Shown in pieces: positions 37,743-45,511 of a stretch of DNA of 64,000 bases. The stretch spans positions 175,302-239,301 of the forward strand of contig DKUO01000046.1 in assembly GCA_002490705.1 (NCBI GenBank), in the 5' to 3' direction. Made by a program: the position numbers and the translations under genes. The notes under the pieces were generated by a model. The model did not search any database and was not told where the DNA came from. It saw only the letters and a program-made list of their open reading frames with translations. The stretch is from Lachnospiraceae bacterium UBA7202 (lineage in GTDB: Bacteria > Bacillota > Clostridia > Lachnospirales > Lachnospiraceae). Numbering within the stretch: position 1 is the first letter of the stretch; each line of letters begins with the position of its first letter.

Positions 37743-38521
37743 ATGAGTTTAGCATTTTACCGTATAATATGGTTGCTGAGAAAACTGGTGGCGAAGAATA
37801 TAGAGAAGTTGAAATTTTTAGGGGGGGGGTATATGGAGGAAAATTTTTACCTGGTGATTTAGATATGACGGAATCAGATGTTTGTATTTCGGCAGGAGCA
37901 GGAGAGGATATATCGTTTGAATGCGAATTGGCAGGACTGTATAATTGTTCAATAGTGATCACAGATCCGACTCCGCGAGCCATCGCACATTATAAAAAAT
38001 TATGTGAAATGACTGAAAAAGGTAAAAAAATGAGTGTTAATAATAGCAAGGAAATGTTTTATGAAGTGACAAAAGAGACATTAGAGAAGATTGTTTATTG
38101 TGAATATGGATTAAGCGGCGAATCAAAGAAAAAGAGATTCTATTATCCTGAAAATCCAGAATGGGTTTCGTGTTCGGAATTTACTAAGGAGGAGGGGGAC
38201 TTTTTTATAGCTGACTGTCTTTCTTACGTAGATTTTCTTCAACGTTGCCATATTAATCCAAAGGATGTGAAAATCTTAAAGATAGATATTGAAGGTTCAG
38301 AATATGAAGTTATTAAAAATATAATCGATAATAATATTTTGCCGGATATATTAACTTTTGAAGTGCATAAGCTTCCAAGGCAATCGCTTTACTTTTTGGT
38401 TTCTTTATTATGGAGTCTAAAAAAAGCTGGTATGAAGTTAGTTTTTATTAAGGATTATGATTTCCTGTATATTAGGGAATCGGCAATTGTGCCAAAAGCA
38501 AAGAGAAAGGAAAAGGCATGA
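37743..38521 (+). CDS. FkbM-family methyltransferase, phase-variable, OFF as written (G9)
   Basis: The ATG at 37743 follows GGAG by about 10 bases and opens a frame of ~39 codons that stops at 37860-37862. A second frame, readable after a G9 run at 37821-37829, encodes the body of an FkbM methyltransferase: YGGKFLPGDL, CISAGAGEDISFE and ILKIDIEGSEYEVIKN. Adding one G (G10) or removing two (G7) joins the frames into a 258-259 residue protein whose junction reads FLGG(G)VYGGKFLP. An internal ATG at 37769 could start the second frame but has no ribosome site. The stop overlaps the next gene (ATGA), so tract length may also affect that gene's translation. Confidence 0.78.
37821..37829 (+). repeat. 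Poly-G tract, G9, inside the FkbM methyltransferase gene
   Basis: Nine consecutive G residues in AT-rich coding sequence. The upstream and downstream halves of the methyltransferase are in different frames at this length. G10 or G7 restores one continuous frame, so this is a candidate slipped-strand mispairing switch set to OFF. Confidence 0.9.
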
Positions 38522-39252
38522 AGATAATATATGTGATACAGAATATGTTGGTTAAAATAATTAGATTTTTAGCTGAGGCGGGAATGTGGCTTGATGGAGT
38601 GCTGTATAAAGTTTTATATATAATGGAGTGGAGATTGCCTTGGCGGAAAGAGCCGTTGAGCTTTGATCATAACATTGATTTGATGTATATGTGGAATAAG
38701 GGAGAGATTGGGTGGCTTGAGAGGGCCCAGAGGAATCTTTTTTGTATTTGTAAATTTGAAAAACCTTTAATTGTTGAACTTGGGTGTGCAGACGGATTTT
38801 ATACGTTTAAATTTTATTCTGTAGTTTCGGATAGCCGGGTTATAGCCTGTGATAAGGATAGGAGAAATATTAGACGGGCTATGGTCAAGTATAATCGTGA
38901 TAATATTACATATAAATGTTGTGATTTTTTACATGAAATGCCACATGTAGAAGGAGTGACAAATATTATTTGGGATGCATCCATAAATTTTTTTAACAGA
39001 AAAGAACAAGAAAAAATCTTAAAAGAAATTAGTGATATGTGTAAAAAGAGGAGAGGGATATTGAGTGGATGTGCGGTGATTGAAAAGGATGGATCAAAGT
39101 GGGCGCATTATAATTCATCATTTCAGTCGATAGAAGAAATAGAAGTTTTATTAAAGAAATTTTTTATGAACATTTATGTTTGTGGTGGCGCAAACAAAGG
39201 TGGAGTAGCGTATTTTTGGGCGTCGGATGGAAAACTGCCTTTTAGTTTATGA
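38518..39252 (+). CDS. Class I SAM-dependent methyltransferase
   Basis: A 244-residue protein. A hydrophobic N-terminal helix is followed by LIVELGCADGFYTFKF (SAM motif I), the acidic strand VIACDKDRRNIRRAM and CCDFLHEM as a later motif. The core is compact and resembles NodS/Tam-like methyltransferases. Its start codon overlaps the stop of the phase-variable FkbM gene, so expression may partly follow that gene's switch. The substrate is unknown; a sugar O-methylation in the same decoration step is a reasonable inference. Confidence 0.78.
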   Translation: MKIIYVIQNMLVKIIRFLAEAGMWLDGVLYKVLYIMEWRLPWRKEPLSFDHNIDLMYMWNKGEIGWLERAQRNLFCICKFEKPLIVELGCADGFYTFKFYSVVSDSRVIACDKDRRNIRRAMVKYNRDNITYKCCDFLHEMPHVEGVTNIIWDASINFFNRKEQEKILKEISDMCKKRRGILSGCAVIEKDGSKWAHYNSSFQSIEEIEVLLKKFFMNIYVCGGANKGGVAYFWASDGKLPFSL

Positions 39253-39284
39253 ATAGAGTGCCAGAGCATGTGGGAGGATTTTGG

Positions 39285-40499
39285 ATGCGTGTTTTGATTA
39301 TAAATACTTTGTGGATGGGTGCAAGTACTGGTAAGATAGCCACGGGGCTATATCATAAGTTAATACAACATGGGCATCAGGCTATATTAGTTTATGGGTA
39401 TGGTGGAATGCAGTCTGAAGATGAAAATATCAAAAGCATAGATACTCATTATGAAATAGAACTTCATAGATATATTAATAGAATATTGGGATATCATGGG
39501 ACATTTGCGCCAAACGCAATGCGGAGATTAAAGAAGATATTTGAGGATTTTAAACCAGATATAGTTCAGCTATATAATTTGCATGGTCATTATATAAATA
39601 TTTACGGATTGTTTGCATATCTTAAAAAAAACCATTATGCGACTGTATATGGAATGTTGGATGAGCATCCTTATCTAGGCTATTGTTGCTATGCCTACGA
39701 ATGCAATCAATTTAAAACAGGCTGTAAAAATTGCAATGGCATAGAACGAAGCGGATATATAGGCTCGTGGTTTTTTAACCGTGCCAGAAAAACTTTTTTA
39801 ATGAAGGAAAAGGCTTATTCTAATTTTGACAACTTGATTTTTACCGGTCCGGAGTGGGTTATTAAACGAGCGCGAGAATCATTACTTTTAAGGGATAAGC
39901 ATTTAGAAATTCTAGATGAATTTGTTGATACGGATACAGTTTTTTTCCCAAAAGATACAACTGAACTTAGAAAAAGAATAAATATACCACTGGATGCTGT
40001 TGTGATTCTCAATGTTGCGCCTTCAGCAGATAAAAGAAAGGGCGTACATTTTTTTATTGAATTGGCAAAAAGGTTTGAGGGTAAAAAGTATGTTTTTATT
40101 AATGTGGGATACAGTGATTCTACAGTGATGCTCCCATCGAATTATATACCCATTCCGTATGTAGAAGATCAGGATGAACTGGCGCTATATTATTCTATGG
40201 CCGATTTATTAGTTTGTACAAGTATTGCAGATACAATGCCTAATGTATGTCTGGATGCATTGGCATGTGGTACGCCTGTTTGTGGTTTTAACATAACGGG
40301 AATCCCATATGTTGCAGAGTATCCGTTAGGACAGTTTGTTGCAACGGGAGACATTGAAGCGTTATATCATATTGTATCGAACACTTCTATGAAAAATCAG
40401 ACAATAATCGAAACTTGTAGGAGATATGCAAAACAGAGATATTCACCGGAAACTTATTTTAATAATACAATGCGCTTATATCAAATGCTACGTATATGA
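39285..40499 (+). CDS. GT4 family glycosyltransferase, WcaC-like
   Basis: A 404-residue GT-B enzyme. The ATG at 39285 has GGGAGG 7 bases upstream, and the frame extends to 39249 without a better site. It carries MLDEHPYLGYCCYAYEC with a following cysteine cluster, paralleling the HDMWPFTGGC region of the protein at 4313. The donor domain has LNVAPSADKRKGVHFFIEL and TSIADTMPNVCLDALACGTPVCGFNITG. The first glutamate of the GT4 E-x7-E motif is replaced by D in DTMPNVCLDAL, which is common in the WcaC branch. Confidence 0.85.
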   Translation: MRVLIINTLWMGASTGKIATGLYHKLIQHGHQAILVYGYGGMQSEDENIKSIDTHYEIELHRYINRILGYHGTFAPNAMRRLKKIFEDFKPDIVQLYNLHGHYINIYGLFAYLKKNHYATVYGMLDEHPYLGYCCYAYECNQFKTGCKNCNGIERSGYIGSWFFNRARKTFLMKEKAYSNFDNLIFTGPEWVIKRARESLLLRDKHLEILDEFVDTDTVFFPKDTTELRKRINIPLDAVVILNVAPSADKRKGVHFFIELAKRFEGKKYVFINVGYSDSTVMLPSNYIPIPYVEDQDELALYYSMADLLVCTSIADTMPNVCLDALACGTPVCGFNITGIPYVAEYPLGQFVATGDIEALYHIVSNTSMKNQTIIETCRRYAKQRYSPETYFNNTMRLYQMLRI

Positions 40500-40545
40500 T
40501 AATGAACCAAACTAATAATAGGAAATAGAAGAAGAGAGGAAAAGT

Positions 40546-41355
40546 ATGAACGAGTTGAACTGGGGTAAACAGTTTTGGAATTTCGAAGATGTAAATGATG
40601 TGATTGATGAGTTTATGGATATATATTCGAAAAGACCCATAACTAATAATGAGGGAGGGATGCTGTCCACTCATTTGTTTTGGACATGGTATGTTGTCAA
40701 AAAACTTAAACCTGTCAATATTATAGAAAGTGGAGTGTATAAAGGACAGGGGACATGGTTGTTTAGACAGGCACATCCTAATATAAGAATTTTTTCCATA
40801 GATCCGACATTATCTGCACGGGTTTATATAGATGAGAAGGCAACGTATTTTTCCGAGGATTTTAGTATGATTGATTGGAAGGAGTATTTAGATCCGCAGG
40901 AAACCTTTATTTTTTTTGATGATCATCAAAATGCTTATGAAAGATTGCTTCAGATGAAATGGATGGGATTTGAGCAGGCTATGTTTGAAGATAATTATCC
41001 GGCTGGTCGGGGTGATTGTTATTCGTTGAAAAAAATATTTGCAGAAAGTGGACATGAGGTGGAAAAACCACATCATCGAGGCGTGCGTCGCCATTTTCAG
41101 TCGGTTTGTGGAGAAGCAATTCCACCCAATAAAGTGCATGCAGGGTATGCCAAGAACAATATTGAGACATATACTACATTTCCACCGTTATATAAACCGG
41201 AAATTACAAGATGGGGAGATGCATGGGATGAGATCAATTATCCGACTGCAATGGGTATTTTGTCCATGGAGAAGATAGAACAATATCCCCTAATCAAAGA
41301 AGAAGCAAAAGATTACACTTGGATATGTTACGTTAAGCTTAACAGTAACGAATAG
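40546..41355 (+). CDS. CmcI-like class I methyltransferase (cephalosporin hydroxylase family)
   Basis: A 269-residue protein. IIESGVYKGQGTWLFRQAHPNIRIFSIDPT forms the SAM-binding glycine-rich strand-loop and acidic second strand. TFIFFDDHQNAYERL and MFEDNYPAGRGDC follow, matching the CmcI/rhamnosyl O-methyltransferase group. Members in O-antigen clusters methylate sugars at the non-reducing end. AGAGGA lies upstream of the ATG. The gene is freestanding with a 46-base gap before it and 35 bases before the next start. The exact acceptor is unknown. Confidence 0.75.
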   Translation: MNELNWGKQFWNFEDVNDVIDEFMDIYSKRPITNNEGGMLSTHLFWTWYVVKKLKPVNIIESGVYKGQGTWLFRQAHPNIRIFSIDPTLSARVYIDEKATYFSEDFSMIDWKEYLDPQETFIFFDDHQNAYERLLQMKWMGFEQAMFEDNYPAGRGDCYSLKKIFAESGHEVEKPHHRGVRRHFQSVCGEAIPPNKVHAGYAKNNIETYTTFPPLYKPEITRWGDAWDEINYPTAMGILSMEKIEQYPLIKEEAKDYTWICYVKLNSNE

Positions 41356-41390
41356 GTATATGTGCGATAAAAAATGTGCGAGGGAACTGG

Positions 41391-42317
41391 ATGAATACGG
41401 TAGAAAATGCTCCAATTATTCTTTTTGTATACAATAGACCGGAGCATACAATGCAAGTTTTAAATGCCTTAGATAACAATTTAGATGTTGAGGAAAGCGA
41501 ATTATTTATTTTTTCAGATAATGCGAAAAACAATCAGGACCAAAAAGATGTACTGAATGTACGAAGGGTATTAAGGGCATTTGAAAAGGAAAATCATTTT
41601 AAACAGATTTATATATATGAGCGGGAAGAGCATAAAGGGCTGGCAGAGTCGGTCATTTCGGGTGTTTCTGATGTTATCAAGCAATATGGGAAAGCGATTG
41701 TTTTAGAAGATGATTTAATTACATCCGTCGATTTCCTCAGATATATGAATGGTGCTTTGGAGTATTATAAAACAGATGAGAGGATTTGGTCTATTGCAGG
41801 GTACACTCCAGATATAAAACATTTATCAAAATACGATAAAGATGTATATATGTGTTTGAGAGCTGGAAGTTGGGGATGGGCTACATGGAAAGACAGATGG
41901 GAAAGTATAGACTGGGAAGTTCATGATTATGATGATTTTAAACGGAGTAAAAAGAAGAGAAAACAATTTAGAAAAAGGGGATATAATCTGCCGGATATGC
42001 TAGAACAACAAATGCAGGGAAAAATAGATTCTTGGGCGATTAGATTTTGCTATGAGCAGTTTAAACAGAATAAAATGACGGTTAATCCGACTATTTCTCG
42101 AATTAAAAATATTGGTTTTGATGGAACCGGGACGCATGGAGGAGTATCAGAAAAATGGGATGTCCAGTTAAATAAAGAAATAAGGGACATTTGCTATATT
42201 CCAGTAAATATAGAGAAATGTTTGGTAAAATCTTATTACAATTTTTATGCAGGTAATATTTTTTATAGAGGATATAGTAAGGTGAAAAGTTTTATCTATA
42301 ATTTACTTTTTGCGTAA
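41391..42317 (+). CDS. GNT-I-like (GT-A fold) glycosyltransferase
   Basis: A 308-residue protein of the same family as 19364-20395. It has APIILFVYNRPEHTMQVLNAL, the metal motif VLEDDLITSVDFLRYMN, IWSIAGYTPD and the diagnostic AGSWGWATWKDRWESIDWE. The latter part contains DSWAIRFCYEQF and KNIGFDGTGTHGG, both family hallmarks. The ATG at 41391 follows AGGGA by 5 bases; an upstream GTG at 41376 is less likely. The stop is followed by a 280-base gap holding only a degenerate coding remnant. Confidence 0.82.
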   Translation: MNTVENAPIILFVYNRPEHTMQVLNALDNNLDVEESELFIFSDNAKNNQDQKDVLNVRRVLRAFEKENHFKQIYIYEREEHKGLAESVISGVSDVIKQYGKAIVLEDDLITSVDFLRYMNGALEYYKTDERIWSIAGYTPDIKHLSKYDKDVYMCLRAGSWGWATWKDRWESIDWEVHDYDDFKRSKKKRKQFRKRGYNLPDMLEQQMQGKIDSWAIRFCYEQFKQNKMTVNPTISRIKNIGFDGTGTHGGVSEKWDVQLNKEIRDICYIPVNIEKCLVKSYYNFYAGNIFYRGYSKVKSFIYNLLFA

Positions 42318-42351
42318 AATATATAAAAAGGTGGAAGTAGAAGAACTTTAA

Positions 42352-42564
42352 ATATACTATGATATTAAACCGTATCTACATTCAGATATGTGCATCGATT
42401 TCTACTAGACAGAAGATGTGTTCGAGTACATTGAATTTGGAAAAGTTGAAGGAGGGATACCAATTAGAGAAGAAATAGATTATACTAAGGGATGGATTGA
42501 ACACTCTCCTGATTATATCGGAGAGGAAGGCAGTGTTTCAAATGTAGTGGATTGTTATAAATAA
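42352..42564 (+). pseudogene. Degenerate coding remnant in an intergenic gap
   Basis: The 280 bases between 42317 and 42598 contain no intact gene. One frame bounded by TAA (42349-42351) and TAA (42562-42564) reads like real protein sequence (for example FEYIEFGKVEGGIPIREEI and WIEHSPDYIGEEG), interrupted by TAG at 42406-42408. No ribosome site or start is convincing. I cannot name the parent gene. It looks like the eroded end of a lost gene, and may mark a past insertion or deletion in the locus. Confidence 0.4.
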
Positions 42565-42597
42565 TTTTTATTAATAAATTAAAGAAAGGTAGAGTTT

Positions 42598-43395
42598 ATG
42601 GCAACGATAATAGAAAGGCTATCAATTAAGATTAAAAGAATAATCAGGGAGAAGCAGATAAAACATATTGATAAAGAAGAGTGGGAACCTGGCTTAAAAA
42701 AGAGGCAGATTTGTTTGGGAAAGTTTTTTGAAGACGTTGAAAAAGGAAATGGGCATTCTCTTAATGATTTAACTTTCAGACTAGGTGGATCAGGAGCACT
42801 GGACTATTTGTTTTTAAAAGAAATTGCGATTAAATATGCGCTTAAAAGCTATCTGGAAATTGGAACCTATATTGGGGAATCCATATCCTGCATGGAAGGC
42901 GTTTGTGAGAAAAGAATAAGCATAACAGTGCCGCCGGAGCACCATTCATCCATGAGTAATTGGTGTAAAGAAAAAAATATGACAGACTTTTCTAACAGAT
43001 TAGTAGGGGGGGGGGTAAAACAATATTTGGTTGATTCTTGGGAATTTGATTTTAATACCATTGAAGATGATATAGATTTGTATTTTATTGATGCCAATCA
43101 CTGCTATAATGGCGTTTATAATGATACGAAAAAGGTTTTTGAGCATAAAAATGATAATTCTTTTGTAGTATGGCATGATTTCAGGTGGGACAGTTTTCCT
43201 AATGATGAAGAAGTGGTACAGGCTGTTGTAGACGTAATAGGGTTGAAACAGTTTGGGCAGGTATATTATTGTGATAATAATATGTGCGGTATCTTTGTTC
43301 CATTGAAATATCGGGAAGATTTTGAAAAATTATGTAGTTATGATAAAAATATATTATATACATATGATGTGCAAATGCGTATTAAAGAAAGGTGA
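42598..43395 (+). CDS. Class I SAM methyltransferase, phase-variable, ON as written (G10)
   Basis: A 265-residue protein. YLEIGTYIGESISCME matches SAM motif I, and LYFIDANHCYNGVYNDTKKV and FVVWHDFRW are typical of the class I family that includes CmcI-type and DUF-type sugar methyltransferases. A G10 run at 43006-43015 encodes three glycines plus the first base of valine (LVGGGVKQY), and the full frame is open at this length. Any change that is not a multiple of three would truncate the protein soon after residue 137, about half-way. AAAGGTAGAG precedes the ATG. Confidence 0.75.
   Translation: MATIIERLSIKIKRIIREKQIKHIDKEEWEPGLKKRQICLGKFFEDVEKGNGHSLNDLTFRLGGSGALDYLFLKEIAIKYALKSYLEIGTYIGESISCMEGVCEKRISITVPPEHHSSMSNWCKEKNMTDFSNRLVGGGVKQYLVDSWEFDFNTIEDDIDLYFIDANHCYNGVYNDTKKVFEHKNDNSFVVWHDFRWDSFPNDEEVVQAVVDVIGLKQFGQVYYCDNNMCGIFVPLKYREDFEKLCSYDKNILYTYDVQMRIKER
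43006..43015 (+). repeat. Poly-G tract, G10, inside a methyltransferase gene
   Basis: Ten consecutive G residues within codons 137-140 of the methyltransferase. At G10 the gene is in frame. Slippage to G9 or G11 would shift the frame near mid-protein. Likely a slipped-strand ON/OFF switch. Confidence 0.9.
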
Positions 43396-43404
43396 GGGGA
43401 AATT

Positions 43405-44394
43405 ATGATTTCATTAGTAACAGGTGGCTGTGGTTTTATCGGCTCGCATATGGTAGACAGATTGCTGGCAGAGGGGCATACGGTAAGAGTAATTGATAAC
43501 TGGACGACAGGAAGACCCGAAAATTTGGATCATCAGAAAGAAAATCCGAATTTGACAATACACCATATGGATATCAGAAATAGAGAAGAGATAGAACCGG
43601 TCTTTCAGGGAGTTGATTATATATTTCATTTTGCGGCGTTGGCGGATATTGTACCGTCTATTCAGCGGCCTTGGGATTATTATTCTTCTAATGTATTGGG
43701 AACATATAATGTGGTAGAATGTGCTAAGAATGCAGGAATAAAGAAATTGGTGTATGCCGCCTCCTCCTCCTGTTATGGTATCCCGGACGAGTATCCGACC
43801 AAAGAATCAGCAGAAATCAGGCCACAGTATCCGTATGCATTGACGAAGCGCTTAGGAGAAGAGACAGTTTTGCACTGGGGACAGGTGTACGGACTGCCGG
43901 TGGTTACATTGAGACTTTTTAATGTATATGGGACAAGATCAAGGACATCAGGAACCTATGGCGCGGTATTTGGAGTTTTCCTGGCGCAGAAATTAGCAGG
44001 TAAACCTTTTACAGTTGTTGGCGACGGAAATCAGACAAGAGATTTTACCTATGTGACAGATATCGCAGATGCTTTTTATACGGCGGCAATGTCCGATGTA
44101 GTGCAGGATACTTTTAATGTGGGAAGTGGCGGAACTTATTCGGTTAACCGTCTATGTGAATTATTAGGTGGGGAGATTATACATATCCCCAAGAGGCCCG
44201 GTGAACCTGACTGTACCTATGCTGATACGACTAAAATTGAAAACAGGCTTGGATGGAAGGCTAAGGTAACGTTTGAGGAGGGTGTGCAGAATGTTCTCGA
44301 CAATATTGATTATTGGCGGGAAGCACCGGTGTGGACGCCGGACAGTATCGGTGTGGCAACTGAAGATTGGTTTAAATACTTAGGGAAAGAATAA
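43405..44394 (+). CDS. Extended SDR NDP-sugar epimerase/dehydratase
   Basis: A 329-residue extended short-chain dehydrogenase. NAD motif TGGCGFIGSHM is at residues 6-16. The catalytic S-x(n)-Y-x3-K set is provided by ASSSCYG (around 120-125) and YALTK (144-148). TRDFTYVTDIADAF and NVGSGGTYSV are also typical. The overall look is GalE/WbpP-like, i.e. a UDP-sugar 4-epimerase, rather than HldD-like, although it lies one block upstream of the HldE-like gene. Strong GGGGAA site before ATG. The substrate could be an NDP-hexosamine or an NDP-heptose. Confidence 0.83.
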   Translation: MISLVTGGCGFIGSHMVDRLLAEGHTVRVIDNWTTGRPENLDHQKENPNLTIHHMDIRNREEIEPVFQGVDYIFHFAALADIVPSIQRPWDYYSSNVLGTYNVVECAKNAGIKKLVYAASSSCYGIPDEYPTKESAEIRPQYPYALTKRLGEETVLHWGQVYGLPVVTLRLFNVYGTRSRTSGTYGAVFGVFLAQKLAGKPFTVVGDGNQTRDFTYVTDIADAFYTAAMSDVVQDTFNVGSGGTYSVNRLCELLGGEIIHIPKRPGEPDCTYADTTKIENRLGWKAKVTFEEGVQNVLDNIDYWREAPVWTPDSIGVATEDWFKYLGKE

Positions 44395-44411
44395 CGGGAG
44401 GGGTGAGTCAG

Positions 44412-44612
44412 ATGGGAAAAGAAAGAAAGCCAGTTTGTTCTGTAATTAGGAGGGACGTAACTGTAGATATGATAAGTGAAATTACGCATAATCAGCAAAA
44501 TACAAAAAGAATGAATGATCGTAAGGGTGAAGAAGATGCTCTTGAAGTTGCCTTGAAAGGTTCGAAGATATATTTAAAAGAACATAATTTATTAGAGGCG
44601 AAGGAGGAATAA
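44412..44612 (+). CDS. Small hypothetical protein
   Basis: A 66-residue hydrophilic protein with no recognisable domain, signal peptide or membrane segment. It is preceded by a strong GGGAGGGG ribosome site 8-10 bases before the ATG at 44412; an in-frame GTG at 44403 sits on that site. The sequence is rich in charged residues and ends LEAKEE. It is 3 bases from the next gene, so these two and the following coiled-coil gene form a small cassette of unknown function between the epimerase and the HldE-like enzyme. Confidence 0.6.
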   Translation: MGKERKPVCSVIRRDVTVDMISEITHNQQNTKRMNDRKGEEDALEVALKGSKIYLKEHNLLEAKEE

Positions 44613-44615
44613 AAT

Positions 44616-45134
44616 TTGTTACCAAAGATAATTAGTGAGAAGGATTTCATATATAATCCGTTGCCGGATGCAGATATTTATGGTTTTTACCAGAAATTTC
44701 AGGAATTGTTAGAAGACTTTTCACTTACTGTAAAACAAACAGGACAGTTAGAGGTTAATTTGCCAGTTATATGTCGTATCTGCATCAGGGTGGATCAGAG
44801 AAAAGACTATTATATGTATTATCATTCCACGCCGCAGAAAATTATGAAGATGTCACATGAAAAGGAGTTGGCATTGTTGGCATATTGGGTGTGTAAGTAT
44901 AAGCCAGTTCGTTTTTATGATGCCAAGGATGATGAACATTTTTTCAATAATAATGGGTGTATGGTGAGTGATGCGTTCGCAGCATATATCATTATTTCGG
45001 CAGTATGTGCTAAGAAGAAGAAAAAAGCTAAGTATTTTCAGACATCTGTTGTAGAAGACCTATACTACGATTTGGCGAATAGGGATTTTAGCAAAGAGGC
45101 CCTTATATCGAAGGTAAATGATTTAATAAACTAG
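44616..45134 (+). CDS. Hypothetical protein
   Basis: A 172-residue protein starting at TTG with an excellent AAGGAGG site 9 bases upstream. It has no membrane segment. It contains a hydrophobic core (ELALLAYWVCKYKP, AAYIIISAVCAKKKKK) and aromatic-rich strands, and ends in a helical LANRDFSKEALISKVNDL. I recognise no family. The lysine-rich KKKKKAKYF tract might contact membrane phosphates or nucleic acid, which is only a guess. Its position between two tiny genes and beside nucleotide-sugar genes suggests a locus-specific partner. Confidence 0.6.
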   Translation: MLPKIISEKDFIYNPLPDADIYGFYQKFQELLEDFSLTVKQTGQLEVNLPVICRICIRVDQRKDYYMYYHSTPQKIMKMSHEKELALLAYWVCKYKPVRFYDAKDDEHFFNNNGCMVSDAFAAYIIISAVCAKKKKKAKYFQTSVVEDLYYDLANRDFSKEALISKVNDLIN

Positions 45135-45149
45135 AGTTGGTGATAAAAA

Positions 45150-45482
45150 TTGACATGGCTGAAACAGATAATAGAATTCTTTTATAAAAACAATCAGGTT
45201 ATGTGGGATAATGTCTACATATTTGTTACATGGACTATTTTATGTATAGGACTTATGTTGGCGATAAATGTATGGGGAAATAGGCACTTAAAAAGAAAAT
45301 ATGAGGATATAAAGAGCGAAAAGGAACAATTACAGAGTGAGTATAATGAATTAAAAAAGAAATATTCTCAGATGGATGAACGCAGCAGATTGTCAATGGG
45401 GACGGGAGAGTTTCCGAAAACGTCAGCAAAAGCAGTTAGTAAACAAATTAAAAAGAAATATAAAAATAAGGGCAAAAAATAG
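45150..45482 (+). CDS. Small membrane-anchored coiled-coil protein
   Basis: A 110-residue protein starting at TTG. After an amphipathic start it has one transmembrane segment (about 22-43, VYIFVTWTILCIGLMLAINVW). A charged coiled coil follows, with heptad-like KRKYEDIKSEKEQLQSEYNELKKKY (in part), and a basic tail KKKYKNKGKK. The layout fits a membrane scaffold with a cytoplasmic coiled coil, like chain-length or assembly partners in glycan loci, but no such family is recognisable. It completes the three-gene unknown cassette upstream of the HldE-like gene. Confidence 0.6.
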   Translation: MTWLKQIIEFFYKNNQVMWDNVYIFVTWTILCIGLMLAINVWGNRHLKRKYEDIKSEKEQLQSEYNELKKKYSQMDERSRLSMGTGEFPKTSAKAVSKQIKKKYKNKGKK

Positions 45483-45511
45483 TCTTTGGTAGAAAAGGGA
45501 ATTTGCATAAT

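Noticed and set aside
37769..38521. FkbM gene starting at the ATG at 37769
   Set aside because: No ribosome site, and the start at 37743 with its GGAG site supplies the expected N-terminal helix in the other frame. It cannot be fully excluded.
43405..44394. HldD heptose epimerase
   Set aside because: Motifs look GalE/WbpP-like and I see no HldD-specific signature; only its proximity to the HldE-like gene suggested it.
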